From: Eretmocerus hayati
Taxonomy: Eukaryota > Arthropoda > Insecta > Hymenoptera > Aphelinidae
Direction of reading: 5' to 3'
Assembly: GCA_029851415.1 (NCBI GenBank)
Contig: CM056742.1
Span: forward strand, 81,706,748-81,770,747
Length of the DNA stretch: 64,000 bases
Both the position numbers and the translations under genes were made by a program. This document shows positions 33,893 to 42,867 of the stretch, one piece after another. The number at the start of each line of letters is the position of its first letter. Position 1 is the stretch's first letter. The notes under the pieces are model-generated. The model saw only the letters and a list, made by a program, of their open reading frames with translations. It was not told where the DNA came from and did not search any database.

Positions 33893-34857
33893 AATCTGAA
33901 AGTTTTTCCGCAATTTCCCGATGTTTCAGTGCCTACAAGATTGCGAAAAAAATCTTTCGCCCCTCACACATTAGGTTCCCAGCTTCCGAGCGATCATTTC
34001 AACGCCCGCCTGCGGCTCTAGCCGAAATGGATCCCTCACAACCGAGCTACAACCTCATGAACTTTGTGCGAAATATACTATTTCATAATATTTTGGAGTG
34101 AAGTTACTGCGCAAAGCAATAAAACAGTTTCTAAAGCAGTCCTCTACTCATATCGTCTGTAAAGTAATTGCTGTACGCACGGCTGTGCTGCTTTTTGCAT
34201 GCTAAATTTAGCTTCACGCTCTCTGTACTTTGCTTCACACACGAGCTTCCAAATTCACGGGAATTCCTAGAGTTCCTTCAAATTAAAAGTTGATCACTCT
34301 GAAATTGGACAGTGATCGGGGAATAGTATAATCCGAAATGACTTCGATACTTTACGCACTGTTGGAAACTTTACACATTTTTCGCAATTCTATGTGCGTA
34401 AAGTTTTTACTCACGCACCAAAAAAATGGTCTTTACGCACTAACTTTACGCGCATGATTGCGGAAATTAAGGTTTTATCGTATCAATGAGCGAAGCGTCA
34501 TACTTGACTATGGTGATGCAAAAGGCGACTTCCCCGCAAACCTATATCTATTATTTCCGAATCCCAACACAGAATTATAGAACTTGAATTGAATAGTTGT
34601 TGATATCAAAGTCATTGAATGAACCTGTTCAATATTGTATGATGTGCCGACAGAATAATATATTACGCAACGATGTCGAAATAGTATATTTCGCACCGAG
34701 TTCATGAGGTTGTAGCTTGCTTCCGAGCGATTCGTTTTCGGCCCGAGCCGCAGGCGAGGGTCGAAATAATCGTTCGGGAGCGGGGAACTTCATGGGCGAG
34801 GCGCGAAAGTTATTTTTCGTAATTTTGTAGGCACCCAAACATTGGAAAATTGCGAAA
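33893..34857. repeat. Inverted-repeat element, arms about 190 bp
   Basis: The left arm (33893-34085) and right arm (34667-34857) are imperfect reverse complements sharing GTGCCTACAA, CCTGCGGCTC, GCTACAACCTCATGAAC and GCGAAATATACTATTTC. Each arm contains the CCCGAGCC...GGCGAGGG hairpin module. The interior contains several TTACGCAC / GTGCGTAA words. It is non-coding and MITE-like. No target duplication was defined. Confidence 0.65.
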
Positions 34858-34977
34858 AGTTATATTTACGCACGAGTCAAAATCCTTACATACGAGTGTG
34901 AGTCTTTACGCACTGGTGAGGTTCTTTACGAACGAGGGGCGTAGTAGCGAGAGGAGAGAGGAAAACTGACAAGAGGC

Positions 34978-35290
34978 GGACCAGACCTTTGGATCACCAG
35001 TCTTGTTCAAAATTTTTTTACAGTTTTGTATCACTAGAATATGAAGAATTCAGAGTAACTCCGTCAAATGGGCCTCCTGTTCAAAGTTACAGCCCATGAT
35101 ATTAAGATTGCCCATATAGGCTCATGTTGAAAAGTGATATATATCGATAAACTCGCAACGATAACATTTTCGGTTGTAGCTCTGGACAGAAGACTCATTT
35201 GACGGAGTTACTCTGGATTTCTTCATATTCTAGGCAACACAAAACTGTAAAAAAATTTTGGAAATGATTGGTGATCCAAAGGTCTGGTCC
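34978..35290. repeat. Palindromic element, about 110-bp arms
   Basis: GGACCAGACCTTTGGATCAC at the left end pairs with GTGATCCAAAGGTCTGGTCC at the right end. The arms continue through TTACAGTTTTGT, GAATATGAAGAA and AGAGTAACTCCGTCAAATG. The central about 100 bp is unique. It is non-coding and typical of a MITE. Confidence 0.75.
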
Positions 35291-35639
35291 TCCCCTCGTG
35301 AGTATAACAATTTAGAGAGATCATAAGTATTCATTCTATTTTGTGAAAGAAGTCATTAACATCTGCTTTAGATAGCTTCGAATCAACGATTGGAGCACTC
35401 CCATTCTACATAACTAGGACAGAGATCAATTCGCCACTGAACGTAGAAACTTCAAGAGATGTCTCAGAATATCAGGATAGGAAGGAAATACGGCAGTGCG
35501 TAAAGATACGTACCGGTGTGTAAGGACATACCTTACGCCCTGTTGGTAATTTCACGCACAGTTCTTTACGCATTCTGTGCGAAAAAATTTGTTTACGCAC
35601 TGAAAAATGTTCTTTAGGCACTGATTTTACGCACATGAT

Positions 35640-36640
35640 TTCGAAATTAGTACATTTTGATACAAGGGCGTAAAACGTTTTATTCGCGTCCGATTGATGG
35701 GTTTCCGGCCCGAGCCGTAGGCGAGGGTCGGAATCATCACGAGGATGCGAATAATAGGTTTTACGCCCGTGTATCTAACTATACTTTTCGATGAACTGTG
35801 AGTAAAAGTCGACAAACTGTGCGCAAAGTGCACTTTTACGCACAGTGTATCGAAATAGTATATAACGGAACGACTTCGATTCTTTACGCACTGCCGGAAA
35901 TTTTTACACACGAGGGTAACAACTTTACGCACTGTTGAGATTTCTTTACGCACGAGCGTTACTTGCTGACGCCCGTGCCTGAAGAAATCTCAACAGTGCG
36001 TAAAGTGTTACTCGAGTGTGTAAAGTTTCCGACAGCGCGTAATGTATCGAAGTCGTTTCGTACGATATTTTTTGCAATTCGATGTGCGTAAAGTTTTTCC
36101 TTACGCAACGAAAAAATGGTCTCAACGCACTAACTTTACGCACATTATTGCGAAATAGTACATTTCGATACGCGTAAAACATTTTATTCGCGTCCGAGTG
36201 ATGGGTTTCCGGCATAGAGGTAATACGGATAGAGCACGCAAGCGCCCCTCCAAACGGGGAAACCAGGAGAGAGAGACACACGATAGGATCGACTAGGCTC
36301 GGCCCATGCTGGCCCATATTGCTTTGGGTCGGGACCGCAGGTATAGACGGGCCCTCATATAGATATACTCGCCATGCGTAACACGTAGCCGATCGTATCT
36401 TCTGTCTCACTTCTGTGATCCGACTTTTCCACTTACAGGGAGGCCTATACCTCGCGTGCTCTATCTGTACTACCTCTATGGTTTCCGGCCCGAGCCGCAG
36501 GCGAGGGTCGGAATCATCATGAGGATGCGAATAATAGGTTTTACGCCCGTGTATCTAACTATACTTTTCGATAAACTGTGAGTAAAAGTCGACAAACTGT
36601 GCGCAAAGTGCACTTTTACGCACAGTGTATCGAAAAGTAA
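35640..36640 (+). repeat. Two direct copies of a TTACGCAC-rich repeat, one interrupted by a MITE
   Basis: Copy 1 (about 35650-35855) and copy 2 (about 36155-36637, interrupted 36213-36480) share GTAAAAC(G/A)TTTTATTCGCG, the CCCGAGCCGCAGGCGAGGG module, GGTTTTACGCCCGTGTATC and the block ACAAACTGTGCGCAAAGTGC with near identity. The 3' block is also a relative of copies A and B at 1.0 and 8.8 kb. Between the copies (35.86-36.15 kb) are further TTTACGCAC words. Confidence 0.75.
36213..36480. mobile_element. 268-bp MITE with 8-bp target duplication
   Basis: The termini CATAGAGGTAATACGGATAG and its counterpart CTATCTGTACTACCTCTATG form a roughly 26-bp inverted repeat. GTTTCCGG is duplicated at 36205-36212 and 36481-36488. 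The related uninterrupted copy at about 35.70 kb has a single GTTTCCGG at the same place, which gives the empty site directly. It is non-coding. The 8-bp duplication points to a hAT-type or P-type transposase source. Confidence 0.9.
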
Positions 36641-37115
36641 TTTTTGCAATTGTGTGCGCGAAGTTGTAAAAAAATGAGACTTCTCTTCATTATTTACAGT
36701 GCGAGAAGTAATGCGTGAATGACTTCTCACACAGTTTTACATTTACGAACTGGTGAAGTGTGCGTGAATGTAACTTCTCGCTCTAATGCATTTTCATTCA
36801 CGCACAGTTCCAAAATATGATGTCACGTCATCCCTCTGGATTTGGCCTTTCTTGGAAACTTCGTTTCCAAGATAATCTTGCTCGGACAGTGGTGCATTTA
36901 ATAACAACTTCGCGCACAATTGCAAAAAATAGTATACGCAACACGTGCGAGAAGTTTCCGCACACGTTGCCAACTCGCGCGAGAAGTAACTTTCACGCAC
37001 ACTTCGAAACTTCTCGCACACCCAGAAGTACATATTTGTGAATATTAACTTCTCGCACTCGTTTGGCAACTTGTGCGGAAATTGACCTTCTCGCACTTGT
37101 TGCGTAATATACTAT
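36641..37115. repeat. Cluster of CTTCTCGCAC / GTGCGAGAAG motifs
   Basis: Short words related to TTACGCAC, now mostly CTTCTCGCAC, CTTCGCGCAC and their reverse complements, occur more than ten times in both orientations without a fixed period. There is no coding sequence. It may be the degenerate interior of another inverted-repeat element. Confidence 0.5.
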
Positions 37116-37822
37116 TTCAAAACGAAGCCACTGGTATGAATTTCTTCTTGGTGGAGTGGAGTTAAAAGATGAGGTAAGTGTACCAAACTTGCCCACACTG
37201 TTTACTTGAATCGTGTGGCCCATATCAATATTTTTAATGTATATTAACTCATTGTGAAGATTGTATCAAACAACAAAGTACAACGTGAGCTGAGATATGT
37301 TGAAAAATATTGAGATGAGTGAAAGTAGTGAAGTGAACTAGTTCAATGGGTGCAACTTCAGTATACTCACCTTGGGATCTTTCGCAATTAATTTACGAGG
37401 TTGTAGATGGCTCCTGAGCGATTGGTGGATATCTTGGATATCATTAAGATTCTTAATATATTGATCGTATTGTTTGAAGGAATATATGTCGAGAGAGAAT
37501 TCTTCCGAAAATTTGGTTGAAGTTCTCATCATATCTAATACACTTACATCAGAAATTCTTCTTCGAATGCGGGGCGCCACCCTCTGTGTCCCCTCAAACT
37601 ATTAATAGTTACCAATGAGCACAATACTTGATTCTACGCGGGTTCTTCATACACTGTATTTCTTTGGCGCGAATTGGACATGGAACATGAAGATTTACAG
37701 CACTCATTCGATAGTCATCAACATATACGTGATAAGGTAACTCTCTTTACAGGTAGAATTGAAATGATCTTCAGATAATCCAAGCCTCTACCTACTCGAG
37801 CTAGGAAAAACTAGTATCCATG
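37116..37822. other. AT-rich spacer
   Basis: No gene recognised. A minus-strand frame at 37338-37580 has no domain. Confidence 0.3.
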
Positions 37823-37966
37823 ATATCGTCGGCCCCTACGAAGACTAACACATCATAATTTCTCACACGAAAACTAGCACATTCTCCTATGCTTTAACAT
37901 TGGCGAGATGTGCTAGTCTTCGTGTGAAAATTAAGATGTGCTAGTCTTCGTAGGAGCCGACGATAT
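37823..37966. repeat. 144-bp palindromic MITE-like element
   Basis: The left end ATATCGTCGGC and right end GCCGACGATAT are perfect inverted repeats. The arms extend inward through CCTACGAAGACTA, CACATC and ACACGAA for about 60 bp, leaving a short loop. The word GATGTGCTAGTCTTCG occurs twice in the right arm. No target duplication is certain. Confidence 0.75.
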
Positions 37967-39129
37967 GGGCAAGACTTTACTTAAGGACACCTCGCCCTGC
38001 ACTTCGCCTCATCTCGATATGCAAGATAATTATTGTCTTGTTTCAATATTTACTGATGAAGACCTTGAGTAGTACAAAGATTGCTTTATTGGGGATATTC
38101 TGTAGGTTGGGCTTATTAATGGCGTGTTGCTAAATTTCGGCTTATTATTATTGAAAAATGACATATGCAACCCTTCAGAAAGTATTTTCACTATCGCGCG
38201 ATGTTTTCCGCACTCATCTGATGGTTTGGGCACAGTTTGTGAGTGCCATATTCCCAAAATTTTAATTTTTCATCCATTAATCTCTAAAATACACGTACTA
38301 ATGAGGCTGTATATAATATTCAAATCTTCGCGCGTATTAGCGCCGGTAAGACAGACGTTGCTTTCCTTTTAGTGTCACGCGTGGTGAATAGACACACATT
38401 GAGACGTAAATGTGTATATACTAATACATAGAAACTCTGGAATATTCCTTGAATTTCTATGAGGAATTTTTCATGTAAAACTTCATAAAATAGTAATCTT
38501 TCTTTTGTTATGATAAAGCTCATTTTCTGAGCCATAAGATGTATATAGTCACTTTTCAGAACAAATTAACTTTGAACGTTTATTTTATTTTGCAGACACG
38601 ATGTTACTGTAAAAAAGCGGAAATGAATTTTCTTGTTGCACTTTTTTGATACACGATTCCGTCAATATTCTAAGAGACGCAATCTACCTCAAAATTCCTT
38701 ATTCAGAAGGAAATAAGCTCAAAATTAGATAGGTTGTAAATACTGTAAATATTTATTGTAAAATGAGTTTGTGAGAGGGATAGCCTATTTCCACATGGAA
38801 GTATCGATGGAAAAATAGCCTAGTATCAAAAGAACTAAAATTTTTGGCTAATTTTTATCAATTTTCAAAATAGATGAAAAGCCACGTGTTTCTAGGAAGT
38901 TCTAAGAATTTATCTTTTTGTTTCTGGCAATGAATGAAAAAGAAGTCTATCTAACTTTTGCGTTGAATTCATTCCCTTTAGAGATGAAGAATCGAATCAT
39001 GTATGCAGATTTTGCAAGATGCTCCATTTGTATTATTTTTTCAATGAAATAGTAATTCTTTGAATGATCGATAATCTATTTGTTCATCTAACATACTATA
39101 CAGATGTATTGTACAGCCAAAAGACCAGG

Positions 39130-39251
39130 TATAAATACAGGCTCATCAGGCCATTTAGGCCGGCTCATGCTCAGTTAGATGTCAGAGTTGTATCGAGTTG
39201 GTCTCTTGGCTATCGATCCATAGTGCTCATGTATATGAGATTATCAATAAA
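39130..39251 (+). promoter_or_regulatory. LTR promoter and poly(A) signal
   Basis: TATAAATA at 39130-39137 precedes the initiator-like TCAGTT at 39171-39176. AATAAA follows at 39246-39251. This spacing gives a short R region and places everything after about 39.27 kb in U5. The same signals are present in the right LTR at about 42.25-42.37 kb. Confidence 0.6.
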
Positions 39252-39338
39252 TGCTATATGATTTCAATATATTTTGAGTTTCAATGTGTACTCAAAATTT
39301 GTAGAATCTCGATACAGCTCAGAGACGCGATTTGAGTG

Positions 39339-39592
39339 GAGGAACGGCCCTAAGTACCCGTCCTCACAAAAAATCAGCCGTCTCCTCCAACCTCTACGCA
39401 GATATCCTGGATTGGTGGGTCGGTGGCCCTAAGTACCCACCACCCCCATCTACGTGTCTGCGATATCCAAGTCGTACGATTTTCGAAGGATGATATGTGA
39501 GTGGCCCTAAGTACCCACTCCATCCACCTTCTAAAATCATCAAATTTCTCTCATCATATTTCATTTCGTCCAAGGGACTAAGTACCGAAGGA
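39339..39592 (+). other. U5 hairpin array with common loop CCCTAAGTAC
   Basis: Four copies of (C)CCTAAGTAC lie about 70 nt apart. The first three are each closed by a different perfect or one-bulge stem. These are GAGGAACGG/CCGTCCTC (39339-39365), GGGTCGGTGG/CCACCACCC (39417-39445) and GAGTGG/CCACTC (39499-39520). The fourth (about 39568-39592) has a weaker stem and a mutated loop in this LTR but CCTAAGTACCC in the right LTR. The loop is constant while the stems differ yet stay paired, which suggests selection on an RNA structure in the leader upstream of the primer site. Confidence 0.65.
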
Positions 39593-39747
39593 TGGGTGGA
39601 ATTTGATAGAGAAATGAAAAATTGATCACCCCTGAAGATCATCATTATCTCATGAATATATGCACACCTCTATCGAGGTATCCCTTTACGATCATTATGC
39701 TCCGGCTCTCTCCCTAGATCCAGAGCCCATATTTGTACACTTACATA

Positions 39748-39765
39748 TGGCGCCCAGACAGGGAC
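39748..39765 (+). other. Primer-binding site, tRNA-Lys type
   Basis: TGGCGCCCAGACAGGGAC begins two bases after the 5' LTR. TGGCGCCC plus a following CAGGGAC is the known complement of the 3' end of tRNA-Lys as used by several retroelements. Confidence 0.8.
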
Positions 39766-39953
39766 CTCGATGAGTGAAAAAAGCGTATATTCGTGGATAA
39801 AGAAAAAATCCATTCAACACTTGTGCCCTCCGCCCGTCTCGAAATTCTCAATTGAGTTAAATTTTTCCAATCTGAGCGCGTGTCGGTACGCTCAATGGTT
39901 ATTTTCCTCCAAAATTTTGACAATCTCTCAATCAAAATATCAATTCTTCAAAA

Positions 39954-40388
39954 ATGATACCAGAATATCGAGGATCACTCTTTAGTGAAGGTTGCACTAT
40001 ACCAATCCAACAAATTCGCGAGGGGCTCGAAAATATTAACGAGACCCAAGACGAGCAGTCGGACGCAATTTCAAATTTCGATGATAGATTGAAAAATTTG
40101 GAAAACACATCCCCTGCTCAAGGCCGTCATATTCGATTCCTGAGAATTGACGTAAAAGCAATGTTGGATCGCGTGCATGATTTAGAACTAAAGTGCAGTG
40201 ATTTAGAATCCGAAATAAAATTAGTGCGTGAACTACACCGCGCGAATAATGTCGAAAAGAGTATATGTCACTCTATGTATGAATATTTAACCAACCCTGT
40301 GAAAAACTTCTTCATTTGGATCCGTGCAATCTCTGCATACATAGCTCAGCGAATGCGAGCATCACCCCTCCCCCCACATTTCATCTAG
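39954..40388 (+). CDS. Leader ORF of the LTR element: coiled-coil protein, 144 aa
   Basis: The first ATG downstream of the primer site is used. The middle of the protein (about 20-110) has heptad-like Leu/Ile/Asn/Glu spacing (IREGLENINETQDEQ, LDRVHDLELKCSDLESEI), then a more hydrophobic C terminus with aromatic residues (NFFIWIRAISAYI). No protease, zinc or Gag motif is seen. It precedes the tRNA-like sequence and the Gag frame. It may be an accessory leader protein or an early Gag segment in a different frame. Confidence 0.45.
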   Translation: MIPEYRGSLFSEGCTIPIQQIREGLENINETQDEQSDAISNFDDRLKNLENTSPAQGRHIRFLRIDVKAMLDRVHDLELKCSDLESEIKLVRELHRANNVEKSICHSMYEYLTNPVKNFFIWIRAISAYIAQRMRASPLPPHFI

Positions 40389-40420
40389 AAGAGCGCGTTT
40401 AGTTCGCTCGAAGGCAACAA

Positions 40421-40489
40421 CCTCACTGGTCTAGTAGTCAGAGTGCTCACTCCCACGCGGAAGGCCCGGGTTCGATCCCCGCTCACCGA
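40421..40489 (+). tRNA. tRNA-like sequence inside the LTR element
   Basis: An A-box-like segment (TGGTCTAGTAGTCAGAGTGC) and an intact B box with T-arm (CCGGGTTCGATCCCCG) are present at normal spacing, with CTCCCAC in the anticodon-loop position. By eye the 3' half is closest to tRNA-Gly(CCC). The acceptor ends do not pair and no long T-run follows, so it is a pseudo-tRNA or tRNA-derived insertion. It lies between the two ORFs. Confidence 0.5.
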
Positions 40490-40692
40490 AAAATATATTT
40501 CATTTAATTGCATTTTTTCAAGTGTACATCAACGCTTCGATGCATAAGCATTACATTTCAACTCAATTTCAAGAGTACGCACTGAAAATAATTACGAAAA
40601 CAAAGTAACCATATTCAAAATATCTCATTCTCAGAAACCCCTTCTGTATGGCAACCACTTCTACACGCTCGTAGTCCGGGTTCAGCTTCGAA

Positions 40693-41380
40693 ATGTCTTC
40701 GAGTCGTAAATCTATTGCGAGTGACGACAGAGCCTATATATCGGCTCGTGCCATTCTGACTCGCATCGAAGAGGACGACAATAATATTGAAACCATGCCC
40801 CAACGCGACCAAAATATGCGGTTATGGAGTACGGCTGTCACAGAGGAGTTGAAGATTCTGGATGACGATCGAGCTTTTTTGGATCAAGAAATTCAAGCTC
40901 TTGAGAAGCAAAATGAGGTACTTTCTGCAAAACTAGAATTGGCCCTCGAAAATTTAACAAGAGTTCAAAAGGAGAATGAAACCCTCCGAGCTCAAAATAA
41001 ATGCTTCCAAATTGAAATTAAAAATCTTTCCGAAAAGGCCAGCCTCATTGACGAGGTACAAGAGACCTTCTCAAATACCCTCTCGGACTTGCATAATAAA
41101 CGTTGCGGAGAGATCGAGGAGGACATCGATCCATGTAAAAAAGTGATCGAAAGAATTCAAATTACTCAAAATTCTTTTCACAAACAGTTTAGTGATTTCG
41201 CACGAGGTTCGCATGGGTCATGTGAACCGATTGCTAGGAAATTAAAACTCAAACCTCCTGTTTTCAAAGGAGAACCTTCAGAGCGCCCCATCAAATTCTT
41301 GAAAGAGCTCCGTCGGTACGTTGAGACTATGGAGTTAGATAACCAAGATTCAATTCAAGATTCAAAAAGAACCAAATTTC
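40693..41380 (+). CDS. Gag N-terminal part, truncated by deletion
   Basis: ATG at 40693. The frame is open for 234 residues; the last few are read from LTR sequence because the deletion joins Gag to the right LTR at 41380/41381. Residues about 20-150 form a long coiled coil (LEKQNEVLSAKLELALENL). Near the end PPVFKGEPSERPIKFLKEL matches the start of the Gypsy-type Gag core (FxGxxxxxPxxFLxxL). The rest of capsid, nucleocapsid and pol are missing. Confidence 0.65.
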
Positions 41381-42863
41381 AATTTTTCATCCATTAATCT
41401 CTAAAATACACGTAGTAATGAGTCTGTATATTATATTCAAATCTTCGTGCGTATTAGCGCCGATAAGGCAGATCTTTGCTTTCCTTTTAGTGTCACGCGT
41501 GGTGAATAGACACACATTGAGACGTAAATATGTATATACTAATACATAGAAACTCTGGAATATTCCATGAATTTCTATGAGGAATTTTTCATGTAAAACT
41601 TCATAAAATGGTAATCTTTCTTTTGTTATGATAAATCTCATTTTCTGAGCCATAAGATGTATATAGTCACTTTTCAGAACAAATTAACTTTGAACGTTTA
41701 TTTTATTTTGCAGACACAATGTTACTGTAAAAACGCGGAAATGAATTTTTTGTTGCACTTTTTTGATACACGATTCTGTCAATATTCTAAGAGACGCAAT
41801 CTACCTCAAAGTTTCTTATTTAGAAGGAAATAAGCTCAAAATTAGATGGGTTGTAAATGCTGTAAATATTCATTGTAAAATGAGTTTGTAAGAGGAATAG
41901 CCTATTTCCACATGGAAGTATCGATGGGAAAAATAGCCTAGTATCAAAAGAACTAAAATTTTTGGCTAATTTTTATCAATTTTCAAAATAGATGAAAAGC
42001 CACGTGTTTCTAGGAAGTTCTAAGAATTTATCTTTTTGTTTCTGGCAATGAATGAAAAAGAAGTCTATCTAACTTTTGCGTTGAATTCATTCCCTTTAGA
42101 GATGAAGAATCGAATTATGTATGCAGATTTTGCAAGATGCTCCATTTGTATTATTTTTTCAATGAAATAGTAATTCTTTGAATGATCGATAATCTATTTG
42201 TTCATCTAACATACTATACAGATGTATTGTACAGCCAAAAGACCAGGTATAAATACAGGCTCATCAGGCCATTTAGGCCGGCTCATGCTCAGTTGGATGT
42301 CAGAGTTGTATCGAGTTGGTCTCTTGGCTATCGATCCATAGTGCTCATGTATATGAGATTATCAATAAATGCTATATGATTTCAATATATTTTGAGTTTC
42401 AATGTGTACTCAAAATTTGTAGAATCTCGATACAGCTCAGAGACGCGATTTGAGTGGAGGAACGGCCCTAAGTACCCGTCCTCACAAAAAACCAGCCGTC
42501 TCCTCCAACCTCTACGCAGATATCCTGGATTGGTGGGTCGGTGGCCCTAAGTACCCACCACCCCCATCTACGTGTCTGCGATATCCAAGTCGTATGATTT
42601 TCGAAGGATGATATGTGAGTGGCCCTAAATACCCACTCCATTCACCTTCTAAAATCATTAAATTTCTCTCATCATATTTCATTTCGTCCAAGGGCCTAAG
42701 TACCCAAGGATGGGTAAAATTTGATAGAGAAATGGAGAATTGATCACCCCTAAAGACCATTATCATCTCATGAATATACGCACACCTCTATCGAGGTATC
42801 CCTTTACGATCATTACGCTCCGGCTCTCTCCCTAGATCCAGAGCCCATATTTGTACCCTTACA
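41381..42863 (+). repeat. 3' LTR lacking its first 26 nt (1483 bp)
   Basis: It matches 38264-39745 and ends CTTACA, followed by the AGTT target duplication. The first 26 nt of the LTR and any polypurine tract are deleted. All four U5 loop motifs are present (about 42457-42483, 42540-42562, 42617-42640, 42690-42706). In the third the loop reads CCTAAATAC. Confidence 0.85.
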
Positions 42864-42867
42864 AGTT

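Larger units (their letters stand above)
38238..39745 (+). repeat. 5' LTR (1508 bp)
   Basis: It matches 41381-42863 over nearly its whole length with a few percent divergence and starts TG and ends CA. It contains a TATA box, a likely start site, an AATAAA signal and, in U5, the hairpin array. It is immediately followed by the primer-binding site. Confidence 0.85.
38238..42863 (+). mobile_element. Gypsy-like LTR element reduced to leader and partial Gag (4.6 kb)
   Basis: A 1.5-kb direct repeat at each end, a tRNA-Lys-type primer site after the left repeat, and AGTT duplicated on both sides (38234-38237 and 42864-42867) define the element. The LTR begins TGTGAG and ends CTTACA. The interior (39746-41380) carries a small coiled-coil ORF, a tRNA-like sequence and an N-terminal Gag. 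Protease, reverse transcriptase and integrase are absent. Gag runs directly into the right LTR 26 nt after the LTR start, so one deletion removed the rest of gag, pol and the polypurine tract. Confidence 0.85.

Noticed and set aside
34330..37115. Possible CRISPR-like or satellite array from repeated TTACGCAC words
   Set aside because: The words are in both orientations, have no constant period and no spacer/repeat structure.
39064..39261. Identical 65-aa frames in both LTRs (also 42182-42379)
   Set aside because: They cover the TATA box and start site of the LTR; repetition reflects LTR duplication, not a conserved gene.
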